DNA of 64,000 nt from Pseudomonas lundensis (GCF_002269125.1 NZ_NQKI01000007.1:1-64000), one strand, 5' to 3'. Counted from the stretch's first letter, positions 1 to 8,403 are shown. Translations and numbers: made by a program. Notes: a model not told the origin generated them from the sequence alone.

Positions 1-111
1 TGAAAACGGCTCGCTGATGGCCTCTTCACCTTTGAAGGCCAGCACCGAGAAGGGCTGGTCGTTGCCCATGAGGGTGAGCTCGAAGCGGGTTTGGCGGGTA
101 AAGGTGGACAT
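1..111 (-). CDS. vgrG: VgrG (T6SS spike), N-terminal fragment
   Basis: This is the first 37 codons of a type VI secretion spike protein that continues beyond the left edge. The peptide begins MSTFTRQTRFELTLMGNDQP and continues with a GEEAISEPFS motif. It aligns by eye with the start of the complete VgrG at 17648-19723 (FTLTIKG, then GQETISSPF). An AGAGGAG ribosome-binding site lies just upstream of the ATG. VgrG trimers form the puncturing tip of the T6SS and carry effectors. Only the start is visible, so any effector it carries cannot be judged. Confidence 0.8.
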   Translation of the reverse strand, partial: MSTFTRQTRFELTLMGNDQPFSVLAFKGEEAISEPFS

Positions 112-217
112 CCGAGGCTCCTCTGAAACAGAGGGCTGAACGCTACCGGATTAATCCAAGGATCACGTGTAGGACGATTCTGACTGTCTTAAAAGAAAAG
201 GATCACCGTGTGGCTGG

Positions 218-688
218 TTATTGTTCGCCGCGCTCCTGCGACGTCCAGCGATCAGCCGCCGCATGATCGCTGGCACGGCCCTCGACCCAACGCGGGCCTT
301 CGGCCGTGTGTTCTTTTTTCCAGAACGGTGCACGGGTTTTCAGGTAGTCCATCACAAAAGCACATGCATCGAACGCCGCTTGACGATGGGCGCTGGCCAC
401 CCCGACAAACACAATGGGTTCTGCGGGTTGCAGTGCGCCTATGCGGTGCAGTACTTCGAGTTTGAGCAACGGCCAGCGTTGCCCGGCCTCAAGGACAATC
501 TTGCCCAGCGCTTTTTCGGTCATGCCGGGGTAATGCTCCAGAAACATGCCCGCCACGTCGTGCCCGTCATTGAAGTCGCGCACATAGCCAACAAAGCTCA
601 CCACGGCGCCCACACCCGCGTTGGCGGCATGCAGGGCGTTGACCTCAGCCCCTGGATCGAATGCCGCAGACTGGACTCGAATAGCCAT
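218..688 (-). CDS. moaE: Molybdopterin synthase catalytic subunit MoaE
   Basis: Large subunit of molybdopterin synthase. With thiocarboxylated MoaD it converts cyclic pyranopterin monophosphate to molybdopterin in the cytoplasm. The 156-residue length is normal for the family. Visible signatures are VVSFVGYVRDFNDG near residue 35, the LEHYPGM segment near 50, and RAPFWKKE near 120, which holds the catalytic lysine region. It is the last gene of moaC-moaD-moaE and starts 2 bp after the moaD stop, so it is translated from the same transcript. About 105 bp of sequence without a recognised feature separates it from the vgrG fragment. Confidence 0.93.
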   Translation of the reverse strand: MAIRVQSAAFDPGAEVNALHAANAGVGAVVSFVGYVRDFNDGHDVAGMFLEHYPGMTEKALGKIVLEAGQRWPLLKLEVLHRIGALQPAEPIVFVGVASAHRQAAFDACAFVMDYLKTRAPFWKKEHTAEGPRWVEGRASDHAAADRWTSQERGEQ

Positions 689-690
689 GT

Positions 691-936
691 TCAGCCTCCC
701 GTAACCGGCGGAAAGAACGCCACTGTGTCGCCGTCTGTCAAAGGTTCATCGAGCCTGCACAAATCTTCATTACGTGCACACATCAGGTTCGACTCAGCCA
801 GAACACCCCACACGCTGCCGCGCTGCAACAGGTGCGAACGCAGCGCTTCAATGGACGAAAAAACACCCTCGATCTGTTCACGGTCCAGCCCCAGGGCTTC
901 ACGGTAACGGGCGAAATACATGACGTTGAGCTTCAT
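691..936 (-). CDS. moaD: Molybdopterin synthase sulfur carrier MoaD
   Basis: Small ubiquitin-fold sulfur carrier of molybdopterin synthase. The 81-residue product ends in [10 protein letters not shown]. The terminal Gly-Gly is the site that is adenylated and thiocarboxylated before sulfur transfer in the MoaE active site. The start begins [13 protein letters not shown], as in other MoaD proteins. Its ATG overlaps the moaC stop by 4 bp (ATGA) and moaE follows after 2 bp, indicating translational coupling that would keep the MoaD:MoaE ratio balanced. Confidence 0.93.
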   Translation of the reverse strand: MKLNVMYFARYREALGLDREQIEGVFSSIEALRSHLLQRGSVWGVLAESNLMCARNEDLCRLDEPLTDGDTVAFFPPVTGG

Positions 937-1406
937 GACGCATCGGCCTTGAAGTGCCCGCTCTTGCCGCCACGTTTCTCCAGCACCTGCACACTTTCAA
1001 TGGTCATGCCGCGGTCCACGGCCTTGCACATGTCATACACGGTCAGTGCCGCGACACTGGCGGCCGTCAACGCTTCCATCTCTACGCCGGTCTGCCCCGA
1101 AAGCTTGCAGCGCGCCACAATCAACACGGCATCATTGCCTTGTGCGCTGAGTTCAACCTTGACCCCGGTCAGCATCAACGGATGGCACAGAGGAATCAGG
1201 TCAGAGGTTTTCTTGGCCGCTTGAATACCCGCGATACGGGCTACGGCGAATACGTCGCCTTTGGGGTGGCCGCCACTGACGATCATCTCCAGGGTTTCGG
1301 CACGCATGCGCACCACGGCTTGCGCCACCGCCTCGCGAAAGGTCACGGCTTTATCGGTGACATCCACCATGTGGGCGCGGCCTTGTGAATCCAAATGAGT
1401 CAGCAC
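933..1406 (-). CDS. moaC: Cyclic pyranopterin monophosphate synthase MoaC
   Basis: MoaC acts with MoaA to convert GTP to cyclic pyranopterin monophosphate, the first step of molybdenum-cofactor synthesis. Family motifs are present: [29 protein letters not shown] and [10 protein letters not shown], which contain the active-site His, Asp and Lys. I place the start at a GTG ([15 protein letters not shown] follows), giving 157 residues. It has an AGGGAG ribosome-binding site at good spacing. The upstream ATG at 1490 would add about 28 non-conserved residues. It leads moaC-moaD-moaE and is divergent from the toxoflavin-like operon that starts at 1607. Confidence 0.93.
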   Translation of the reverse strand: MLTHLDSQGRAHMVDVTDKAVTFREAVAQAVVRMRAETLEMIVSGGHPKGDVFAVARIAGIQAAKKTSDLIPLCHPLMLTGVKVELSAQGNDAVLIVARCKLSGQTGVEMEALTAASVAALTVYDMCKAVDRGMTIESVQVLEKRGGKSGHFKADAS

Positions 1407-1463
1407 TGGGTTACTCCCTTCAAGTGCGCTGATTGTAAACCTGCCTCCACACGATGCGCACGC

Positions 1464-1520
1464 TCGATTGCCCGGCGGCCTGTAGGCCATAGGGTCCGAG
1501 GGCTACAGCCAGGCAATCGA
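1464..1520. repeat. Long imperfect inverted repeat upstream of the tox-like operon
   Basis: Perfect 9-bp outer arms, TCGATTGCC at 1464-1472 and GGCAATCGA at 1512-1520, enclose second arms GGCCTGTAG (1477-1485) and CTACAGCC (1503-1510) with one bulged base. The structure sits between moaC (minus) and the YdcZ-like gene (plus), about 87 bp before that gene. It could be a regulator-binding palindrome, a 5' leader hairpin, or a degenerate REP element; the sequence alone does not decide. It is not followed by a T-tract, so it is not a good intrinsic terminator. Confidence 0.5.
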
Positions 1521-1606
1521 CCTCACGAATATCGCGCATTAGAACAAAGAATTGGCCCTGTTTTTATATTCGCCGTACAAGATTAAAAAAAAGGACGGCA
1601 CGCACC

Positions 1607-2053
1607 ATGAGTTTACTTGTATCCATTGCCTTAAGTTTGCTGGCGGGTTTTGCAGTGCCCTTGCAAGCCGGCACGAATGCCAAACTGGGCGTGTTATTAG
1701 GTCACCCTTTGTGGGCCACGGCCGTTTCATTGGTGGTCAGTTGCATTGCTGTAATGGTGGTCATGCTGATTTTCAAAGTGCCCCGCCCCACGATTGGCGC
1801 ATTGCAAGAAGGGCCATGGTGGATTTGGTTTGGCGGTATTGCCGGTGTCTTGTATATCACCGCCGCCCTGATATTAGTGCCAAAGCTCGGTGCACTTAAC
1901 TTCATCATGGCCGTCATTATCGGCCAGTTGACCATTTCTGTGATCATTGATTACTTCGGATTAGTGGGCTTACCCAAACAACCGCTCAATGTGCAAAAGA
2001 TGATTGGCATCAGCGTTGTACTGGCCGGCTTTTTAATTGCGGTACGCAGTTAA
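1607..2053 (+). CDS. YdcZ/DUF606-type small membrane transporter protein
   Basis: A 148-residue, very hydrophobic protein of the YdcZ (DUF606) branch of the drug/metabolite transporter superfamily. About five membrane helices are apparent, and the N-terminus AGFAVPLQAGTNAKLG is typical of the family. An AAGGA ribosome-binding site precedes the ATG. It is the first gene of the co-directional tox-like set, 91 bp before the methyltransferase, so it may move a pathway compound across the inner membrane; that role is inferred only from context. The gene uses several TTA leucine codons, which are rare in Pseudomonas and absent or scarce in most neighbouring genes. This fits recent acquisition. Confidence 0.75.
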   Translation: MSLLVSIALSLLAGFAVPLQAGTNAKLGVLLGHPLWATAVSLVVSCIAVMVVMLIFKVPRPTIGALQEGPWWIWFGGIAGVLYITAALILVPKLGALNFIMAVIIGQLTISVIIDYFGLVGLPKQPLNVQKMIGISVVLAGFLIAVRS

Positions 2054-2144
2054 TTACCAACACGTGAAAACAGAAAAAGTTTATCCACCGGCCTCCCTCA
2101 GGGGTCGGCATTTAATAACAGTAATCACATTTAATAGGTGAGCA

Positions 2145-2882
2145 ATGAGTTCTTTTACCGCGTATGACGCCATTGGCGATCGCTTTGAAGCGTTTACTGA
2201 CACCGCCTCCCAACGTTCGGTGGAAACCGAAACGTTCTTTCATATGGTGGGCGATGTAAAAGGCAAGTCCGTTTTGGACCTGGCGTGCGGGTACGGTTAT
2301 TTTGGCCGCGAGCTGTATCGCCAGGGCGCCTCTCGAGTGGTGGGTGTTGATATCTCGCCCTCAATGATCGAGCTGGCCCGCAAGGAGTCTGCGCGCAACA
2401 ACGAAGCCATTGAATTTCACGTGGCCAACGTCTGCGAGATGCCGGTGATGGGGCAATTTGAGCGTGTCACCGCCGCCTGGCTATTCAACTACGCCCAGTC
2501 ACCCGCCGAACTGGAAGCGATGTTCAAAGCCGTAGCTCGGAACATGCAGCCCGGCGGCAAGCTGATCGCCTACACCGTCGACCCGAGTTTCCGCCTTGAA
2601 GACGGTAACTTCACCCAGTACGGCGTCCATGTCAAAAGCGAAAACCCGCACGAAGGCGGATTTCGTTGCCCCTCTGAATTTGTGACCACACCACCGAGCG
2701 AATTCACTTTTTACCGTTGGAGCCACGAGGACTACGAACGGGCCATTCGCAAAGCAGGGTTCAGCGACTACCACTGGCAACGCCCGTTGATCTCCAAAAC
2801 CAATCGCCAGAAATTCCCTGAAGGTTACTGGGGTGACTTTGAGCGCAACTGCTTGCAAACCGGTCTGGTCTGCACCCTCTGA
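2145..2882 (+). CDS. toxA: ToxA-like SAM-dependent N-methyltransferase
   Basis: A 245-residue class I methyltransferase. The SAM-binding motif I is clear at VLDLACGYGYFGREL (residues 43-57), followed by the acidic loop GVDISPSMIELARK (about 68-81). In toxoflavin synthesis ToxA adds the two N-methyl groups to the azapteridine core. The assignment here rests on family and, above all, on the neighbours: GTP cyclohydrolase II, RibD-like, WD40 and FGE-like genes on the same strand. An AGGTGA ribosome-binding site lies 5-10 bp before the ATG. The alternative, an unrelated small-molecule methyltransferase, is much less likely in this setting. Confidence 0.8.
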   Translation: MSSFTAYDAIGDRFEAFTDTASQRSVETETFFHMVGDVKGKSVLDLACGYGYFGRELYRQGASRVVGVDISPSMIELARKESARNNEAIEFHVANVCEMPVMGQFERVTAAWLFNYAQSPAELEAMFKAVARNMQPGGKLIAYTVDPSFRLEDGNFTQYGVHVKSENPHEGGFRCPSEFVTTPPSEFTFYRWSHEDYERAIRKAGFSDYHWQRPLISKTNRQKFPEGYWGDFERNCLQTGLVCTL

Positions 2883-2911
2883 CACCCTTTTCATTTGTAT
2901 TGGAGTTCCAC

Positions 2912-3925
2912 GTGGCTAACACATCCAAGGCGTTCCCTCACTGGCCGGTGTTTGACGGCCCGTTGACAGCGCAAATGACTGATCGCCAATTAATGGGGCT
3001 GGGAACGCACTTCCAGTCCGGCCTCAATCTGGCCTTGCCCCTGGCCGAGTGGCAACAATTGACCCAGGCGCCAGCCAGTGTGCTGTGCCGTCGCGTGGAA
3101 GACCCACAATCGCCGTTGCCACTGCGATTGGCGGCCGGCCGCTACCTGGCCGAGACGATAGACCCGCGCCTGGATGTGCTTAACCCGCCGATGATCCGCA
3201 TTGAAGGCGGCTGGATTGACACCGGGCTTGATGAAGCCAAGGTCGACAGCGTCATGGACAGAATGCAGGGGCTGGGCCTGGATCGCAGCTGGATCGAAAA
3301 GGAAGTGCCACGCCACACCGTGCAGTTGCAGCCCTACGCCATCGGCAAATACCCGGTCACCAACCTGGAATACAAAGCCTTTCTCGAAGATTCGCTGGAG
3401 CCGCGCATACCGGGTAACTGGGCGTTTGGCCAATTCCCGGTGGAGCGGTCGAATCACCCGGTATACGGCCTCAGTGCACAAGACGCGGACGCTTATGTGG
3501 CGTGGCTGAGCTTGCGTTCAGGTCGCACCTTCCGCCTGCCCACCGAAGCGGAATGGGAATTCGCTGGCGCCGGACCGGAGAACCTTGAGTTTCCATGGGG
3601 TGAGCAGTTTCTGCCGGAACACGCCAATACCGCCGAAATGGGCATTTTCAACACCACGCCAGTCGGCATGTTCCCGTTGGGCGCATCGCCATTCGGCTGC
3701 CTGGACATGGCAGGCAACGTTGAAGAATACGTGGCCGATGACTACGCGCCCTACCCTGGCGGCCAAGCCATCAGCGATGACCTGGTCACCGTGGTAGGCG
3801 CGCATCGCATCGCGCGCGGCGGCAGCTTTACACGGTTTCGCGACTTGGCACGCAATTGCCGTCGGCATGGCAAATACCCGCGCGAGATTTATGTCATGGG
3901 CTTCAGGCTCGCTGAAACGCTGTAA
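2912..3925 (+). CDS. toxD: ToxD-like FGE/SUMF1-fold protein
   Basis: A 337-residue protein whose C-terminal two-thirds is a formylglycine-generating-enzyme/sulfatase-modifying-factor domain. Typical motifs are IGKYPVTNLEYKAFLE, RLPTEAEWEFAGAG, CLDMAGNVEEYVAD and RIARGGSFTRFRD. Proteins of this fold belong to toxoflavin clusters (ToxD) and act late in the pathway. Where true FGE has a catalytic Cys after GGS, this protein has Arg (GGSFTR), so copper-dependent FGE chemistry is unlikely. I chose a GTG start with GGAG six bases upstream; a TTG four codons earlier is in frame but lacks such a site. It lies between the methyltransferase and the cyclohydrolase, and this position appears to differ from the A-B-C-D-E order of Burkholderia. 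Confidence 0.75.
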   Translation: MANTSKAFPHWPVFDGPLTAQMTDRQLMGLGTHFQSGLNLALPLAEWQQLTQAPASVLCRRVEDPQSPLPLRLAAGRYLAETIDPRLDVLNPPMIRIEGGWIDTGLDEAKVDSVMDRMQGLGLDRSWIEKEVPRHTVQLQPYAIGKYPVTNLEYKAFLEDSLEPRIPGNWAFGQFPVERSNHPVYGLSAQDADAYVAWLSLRSGRTFRLPTEAEWEFAGAGPENLEFPWGEQFLPEHANTAEMGIFNTTPVGMFPLGASPFGCLDMAGNVEEYVADDYAPYPGGQAISDDLVTVVGAHRIARGGSFTRFRDLARNCRRHGKYPREIYVMGFRLAETL

Positions 3926-3964
3926 CCATAACTAATAAAAAACCGTTAATTAGAAAGGAACTCT

Positions 3965-4564
3965 ATGAACCCGCTGCGCGTTAGAAACCAGGTCGATATT
4001 CACCTGAATGAAACAGGTATCCCCGGTACGTTTTACAGCTTTACGGGGCTTGAGGCCGATAAGGAACATATTGTTATCAAATTGGGCCCGGCGTCGATCA
4101 ACAGCCCACTGGTGCGTTTGCACTCTGAATGCCTGACCGGGGACGTCTTCAGTTCTCAGCGCTGCGATTGCGGCCCGCAATTATCCGAATCCATCGAACG
4201 CATGCACGAAGAAGGCGGTTATTTGATTTATCTGCGCCAGGAAGGCCGCGGAATTGGTTTATACGCCAAACTCGATGCCTATCGCCTGCAAGACACGGGC
4301 ATGGACACGTTTGAAGCCAACCAACATTTGAACTTTGGTGAAGATGATCGCGACTTCACGGAAGCGGCCAATATGTTGAAAGCGCTAGGAGTGCAACATT
4401 GTCGGGTCATCACCAATAACCCGGAGAAAGTGATTGCCCTGCAAAACAATGGTGTGCAGGTGGATGACGTTATACCCACGGGTGTATTTCTGACCCAACA
4501 CAACCGGCCTTATTTACAAGCCAAGATCAATAAAAAGAATCACCACATCAACTTGTTCAAATAA
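3965..4564 (+). CDS. toxB: GTP cyclohydrolase II (ToxB-like)
   Basis: A 199-residue stand-alone GTP cyclohydrolase II. It opens the GTP imidazole ring, giving formate, pyrophosphate and the diaminopyrimidinone that riboflavin and toxoflavin pathways share. The zinc ligands are visible as C56, C67 and C69 (SECLTGDVFSSQRCDC). Nucleotide-binding and catalytic segments YLRQEGRGIGLY (89-100), FGEDDRDF and ITNNPEKV are intact. There is no fused RibB domain. Since it sits with methyltransferase, WD40 and RibD-like genes rather than ribE/ribH, it is best read as the dedicated ToxB paralogue, not the housekeeping RibA. No FMN riboswitch was seen upstream. A 136-bp gap with no recognised feature follows. 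Confidence 0.85.
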   Translation: MNPLRVRNQVDIHLNETGIPGTFYSFTGLEADKEHIVIKLGPASINSPLVRLHSECLTGDVFSSQRCDCGPQLSESIERMHEEGGYLIYLRQEGRGIGLYAKLDAYRLQDTGMDTFEANQHLNFGEDDRDFTEAANMLKALGVQHCRVITNNPEKVIALQNNGVQVDDVIPTGVFLTQHNRPYLQAKINKKNHHINLFK

Positions 4565-4700
4565 GTCCGCGCCTTAAAACACCCTCGATTTCTACCGCAT
4601 GGGCATCGGCGCGCGGAATTTGCTGTGCTCGCCAGCCCCGGTAAACGGTCTGTTTTACATGAGTGGATGACGCACCTTTAAATAGTCAGGATGAATAAAC

Positions 4701-6401
4701 ATGAAGCACTTCGGCCCGATCAGCGGTATCGCCACGTTTAAAGATTTTTATGTCGCCACTGCCGGTTATGACAACCAAGTCATCCTCTGGGACGCCAAGA
4801 CCAAAACCCCGATTCAGCGTGTGGTGCATGACCACCTCGCCAACCAGTGCGCGTTCAACCCCACCGGCACCCTGTTGGTCAGCGCCAGCAGTGACTACAC
4901 GGCCCGCGTCTGGGAAGTACCGAGCCTGCGCATGAAAGCGGTGCTGATCGGCCACGATGACGACATCGAAATGGCCGCGTTCTCGCCGGACGGGCAAACC
5001 ATCGCCACTTGCTCACGCGACCATACGCTGCGCATTTTCGACCTCAATGGCCGCACCTTGCGCATCCTCAAAGGCCACACCGCCGATGTCATTTCGGTGT
5101 GCTGGGCCGCTGACGGCGCCACGCTGGTCTCAAGCAGCGACGACGGCTCGATCCGCCGCTGGGACGCCATGACTGGCGCTCAACTGGAAATCATCGACCT
5201 GGGCGGGGTTGAAACCGACACCGTGGCCCTGTCGCGCGACGGCATCATTTTCGCTGGCGACGATGAAGGCAAAATCTCGTTGATCAGCGCGCAAGGCACG
5301 TTCCTGCAACCGGCCCACACCGCCGGTATCAAGCGCATCATCTGGGATGACACCCAGCGCCTGTTGATCAGTCTTAGCTATGACCGTTCCGTGATGCTCT
5401 GGCACCTGAACAGCCAGAACCGGCTGGAAAAAACCGCCGAAACCTCCCTGCCCAGCATTATCTGGCCGCGCAGCTGCGCCCTGCTCGGTACAGACCGTAT
5501 TGCGTTCGTGACCTTCGGCTCAAGCTATGCGACCTGGAACTTCCGCACTCAGGTCTGGGATCTGGACGGCATCGAACCGGCCATCAGCCTGAACGCCGTG
5601 GCACTGGTCAACGATGACATCTTCAGCATCGGTGACGCGGGCATCCTGCACGTCAACGGTGTGGCCAACACCAAGGCTGGCAGCTTGTGCAACTTCCTGC
5701 TGCCGTTCGGCGACAGCGTGCTCACTGGCGGCCAGATGGGCACGGTATTCGACGCCCGCACCGGTCAAGCAATTTACCAGCACCGCTCACCCCTGAACTG
5801 CGGCACCACGTTCATCAAAGACGGTCAGTTGCACGCGGCCATCGGCACGTACACCGGTGAAGCGCTGATATTCAAACTGGATAATCAGCAGCCCGTCTTC
5901 CTCACAGAAGTGGCCATGCACGACAACGCCATCAAAGGCATTGCGGCCGACGAAACCTACATCTTCAGCGTCTGCGCCACCGCGGCAGCGGCGTTCTTCA
6001 ACATAGATGACTTCACTGAACACACGTACCTGGACAAGGCGCACGACCGTATCTCCAACGGCTGTACGCAAATTGAGGGTGGATTCGCCAGCATCGGCCG
6101 CGACCTCAAACTGCGCCTGTGGCGCAATGGCGAGAGCGAAGTGTTCGAAACCCCGCACAACCATTCGATCAAGTGCATTGCAGTTTCCAAGGACCAGAAC
6201 CTGATCGCCACCGGCAGCTACGGCGGCACCGTCGCCCTGTTTGATGTGCGCAGCGGCCAGTGGGAGAAGTTTGAAAAACCGACCGCCAGCGGGATCTCCT
6301 GCCTGACCCAGGCTGCTAACGGCAATGGCTTTCTGGCCAGCGCCTACGACGGCCGCATTTACCCGATCACGGCCAATGCAGGCAGGCCGCTGCTGTCATG
6401 A
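4701..6401 (+). CDS. toxC: WD40-repeat protein (ToxC-like)
   Basis: A 566-residue cytoplasmic protein built of WD40 repeats over most of its length. Early repeats are clearest: NQVILWDAKTKT, TARVWEVPS, GHDDDIEMAAFSPDGQTIA, HTLRIFDLNG, GHTADVISVCWAADGATL and DGSIRRWDAMTG. Degenerate blades follow to the C-terminus. It has no signal peptide or membrane segment. WD40 proteins are rare in Pseudomonas metabolic operons, and one of this size is a hallmark of toxoflavin clusters (ToxC). Its role there is poorly defined; a propeller scaffold or enzyme for the ring-forming or N-N bond step is an inference. Its stop overlaps the next ATG by 4 bp. Confidence 0.78.
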   Translation: MKHFGPISGIATFKDFYVATAGYDNQVILWDAKTKTPIQRVVHDHLANQCAFNPTGTLLVSASSDYTARVWEVPSLRMKAVLIGHDDDIEMAAFSPDGQTIATCSRDHTLRIFDLNGRTLRILKGHTADVISVCWAADGATLVSSSDDGSIRRWDAMTGAQLEIIDLGGVETDTVALSRDGIIFAGDDEGKISLISAQGTFLQPAHTAGIKRIIWDDTQRLLISLSYDRSVMLWHLNSQNRLEKTAETSLPSIIWPRSCALLGTDRIAFVTFGSSYATWNFRTQVWDLDGIEPAISLNAVALVNDDIFSIGDAGILHVNGVANTKAGSLCNFLLPFGDSVLTGGQMGTVFDARTGQAIYQHRSPLNCGTTFIKDGQLHAAIGTYTGEALIFKLDNQQPVFLTEVAMHDNAIKGIAADETYIFSVCATAAAAFFNIDDFTEHTYLDKAHDRISNGCTQIEGGFASIGRDLKLRLWRNGESEVFETPHNHSIKCIAVSKDQNLIATGSYGGTVALFDVRSGQWEKFEKPTASGISCLTQAANGNGFLASAYDGRIYPITANAGRPLLS

Positions 6402-7504
6402 CCTATTTCACCGAAGTCGACTTTCAGCACATGCAACACGCGCTGTCGTTGGCTGAGCGTGGCAGCCACTCCACATGGCCCAACCCCCGGGTGGGCTGTG
6501 TGATCGCTCACGGCAGTTGTGTGGTGGGTGAAGGTTGGCATCGGCGGGCCGGTGGCCCGCATGCCGAAGTGTTTGCGTTGCGTCAGGCGGGAGCCCTGAG
6601 CAAAGGGGCGACTGCCTACGTCACGCTGGAGCCGTGCAGCCACATTGGCCGCACGGGGGCCTGCCATCAGGCGTTGATCGAAAGCGGTGTCAGCAAAGTG
6701 ATCGTCGCCCTTGAAGACCCGTTCAAACAGGTCAACGGTCAGGGGATTGCCGCGCTGAAAGCCGCCGGTATTGAGGTCAGGGTGGGGCTGATGCGCGAGG
6801 CCGCGAGTGAGTTGAACCGCGGCTTCCTGTCCAGCATCGAGCGCCAGCGTCCTTGGGTGCAGCTCAAAATGGGCATGAGCCTGGACGGACGCACAGCGCT
6901 GGGCAATGGCCGTTCGCAGTGGATCACGGGGCCCAAGTCGCGTGCCGATGTGCAGCAGTGGCGGGCCCGCAGTGCCGCCATCATCACTGGCAGCGGCACC
7001 GTGCTGGGGGATGATCCGCTGCTCACGGTACGCCAGCTCTCATCGCCCGAAGCCGTTGCGCCGCTGCGCGTGGTGCTCGACAGCGCCGCACGTGTACCGG
7101 CCTGTGCGCAGGTGTTTAACGGCAACGCACCGAGCCTGCGTGTGGTACACCACGACACGCCCCTGCCCGTGACTCAGCCCCCTGACGTGCTGCGCCTCCA
7201 CGGCGATAGCGAAGGGCTCGACCTGCATGAACTGTTGAGTCAGCTCAGCCAGCGCGGGTTACACGACGTCATGGTCGAAGCAGGTCCGAGGCTGGCCGGG
7301 GCATTTCTCAACGCTGGTCTGGTGGACGAAGTATTGCTCTACATGGCACCCAAGCTGCTGGGCAATCTGGCACGGCCGTTGGTGCACATGCCGGAGCTGG
7401 TGCACCTTGAGCAAGCGCTGAACTTTACCCTGTTCGATGTCACGCAATTGGGTCAGGACCTGCGCCTGCGCTTGCGCCCGGCTCAGGTCGCGGGGGCCAC
7501 ATGA
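6398..7504 (+). CDS. toxE: RibD-type pyrimidine deaminase/reductase (ToxE-like)
   Basis: A 368-residue bifunctional RibD homologue. The N-terminal cytidine-deaminase-fold domain has the zinc signature H55-A-E57 plus C80 and C89 (LEPCSHIGRTGAC). The C-terminal reductase domain starts near residue 150 (WVQLKMGMSLDGRTALGNG) and includes ITGSGTVLGDDPLLTV and VMVEAGPRLAGAFLNAGLVD. In riboflavin synthesis RibD deaminates and reduces the product of GTP cyclohydrolase II; toxoflavin borrows this chemistry. It overlaps the WD40 gene (ATGA), so the two are translationally coupled. Its 3' end overlaps the convergent LysR gene by 22 bp. It could substitute for housekeeping RibD, but its context favours the dedicated role. 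Confidence 0.83.
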   Translation: MTYFTEVDFQHMQHALSLAERGSHSTWPNPRVGCVIAHGSCVVGEGWHRRAGGPHAEVFALRQAGALSKGATAYVTLEPCSHIGRTGACHQALIESGVSKVIVALEDPFKQVNGQGIAALKAAGIEVRVGLMREAASELNRGFLSSIERQRPWVQLKMGMSLDGRTALGNGRSQWITGPKSRADVQQWRARSAAIITGSGTVLGDDPLLTVRQLSSPEAVAPLRVVLDSAARVPACAQVFNGNAPSLRVVHHDTPLPVTQPPDVLRLHGDSEGLDLHELLSQLSQRGLHDVMVEAGPRLAGAFLNAGLVDEVLLYMAPKLLGNLARPLVHMPELVHLEQALNFTLFDVTQLGQDLRLRLRPAQVAGAT

Positions 7505-8403
7505 GCAACCACGTGCCGCACTTGCTCGCGCAGCCACATATGCGCTGGGTCTTCGCCGAAGCGGTTGTGCCAGATCTGCACAAACGGGAACGGCGGAATC
7601 GGCAACGGCGGGCTGAGGCTAACCAGCTCTTCGTCCAGCAGCGCGTTATGCAAGGTACGGGTGGCCACCGTGAGGATCAGATCGGTATTACTGATCATGC
7701 TCGGCGCCGTGCGCCAGTGCGGCACACTGACCGCGATGCGGCGCTGCAAGCCCTCGTCGCGCAGCAGGCGATCGATTTCACCGTTCGAACAGCCGTCCAC
7801 CGAGACCGAGATATGCGGGCGCAGCAAGTAATTGTCCAAATCCAGCAAACCGCTGGCCGGCAACGTGCTGCGATCCAGCAGGCAGGAAAAGGTTTCTTCA
7901 AACAGCACTTCACTGGAGATGTCGGCACTGAGGTTAGGAAACACCCCCAGCGCCAGGTCGATCTTGCCTTGGGCAATTTGTTCGAACATGCCGTGGCGGC
8001 TGTCCTGGGTCACGACCAGCGTGGTGTTCGGCGCTTCGGCGCGCAGTTGCCGCAACAGCTTGGGCAATACAATCGCCGCGCCGTAATCGGACATCGCCAG
8101 GCGAAAGGTGCGATGAGAGTTGGCAGGCACAAAGTCAATCGACTTGCCGAGCAGGATTTCAATCTGGCTGAGGATTTCCTTGAGCGGTGCCTGAAGGTTT
8201 TGCGCCAGTGCACTGAGTACCACTTCGCTGCCCTGGCGGATCAGGATCGGGTCGTCGAGCAACACCCGCAGTTTACTCAGCGAGTGGCTGATGGCTGGCT
8301 GGCTCAAGTGCAGCCGTGCCCCGGTGCGGGTCACATGCTTTTCGGTCAGCAATGCGTCGAGCACCACTAACAGGTTCAAATCAATATTGCGCAGTAAAAC
8401 CAT
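7483..8403 (-). CDS. toxR: LysR-family regulator, candidate ToxR of the tox-like locus
   Basis: A LysR-type regulator of about 306 residues. The winged helix-turn-helix lies in the first 65 residues (NLLVVLDALLTEKHVTRTGARL, with SQPAISHSLSKLR), followed by a periplasmic-binding-protein-like effector domain. In Burkholderia glumae a LysR protein (ToxR) uses toxoflavin as co-inducer for synthesis and export genes. This gene lies between the biosynthetic and the resistance/export genes, which suits that role. I prefer the third ATG (MVLLRNIDLNLL), which has AGGA five bases upstream; two ATGs up to 8421 are in frame. The divergent VOC gene starts about 50 bp away, so a shared operator is likely. 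Confidence 0.75.
   Translation of the reverse strand: MVLLRNIDLNLLVVLDALLTEKHVTRTGARLHLSQPAISHSLSKLRVLLDDPILIRQGSEVVLSALAQNLQAPLKEILSQIEILLGKSIDFVPANSHRTFRLAMSDYGAAIVLPKLLRQLRAEAPNTTLVVTQDSRHGMFEQIAQGKIDLALGVFPNLSADISSEVLFEETFSCLLDRSTLPASGLLDLDNYLLRPHISVSVDGCSNGEIDRLLRDEGLQRRIAVSVPHWRTAPSMISNTDLILTVATRTLHNALLDEELVSLSPPLPIPPFPFVQIWHNRFGEDPAHMWLREQVRHVVAHVAPAT

Noticed and set aside
1407..1490. Longer MoaC with an ATG start at 1490
   Set aside because: The extra 28 residues are not MoaC-like, while the GTG at 1406 has a good ribosome-binding site and gives the normal family length.
3926..3964. FMN riboswitch before the GTP cyclohydrolase II gene
   Set aside because: The gap is only 39 bp and has none of the conserved RFN element segments; none was seen upstream of the operon either.
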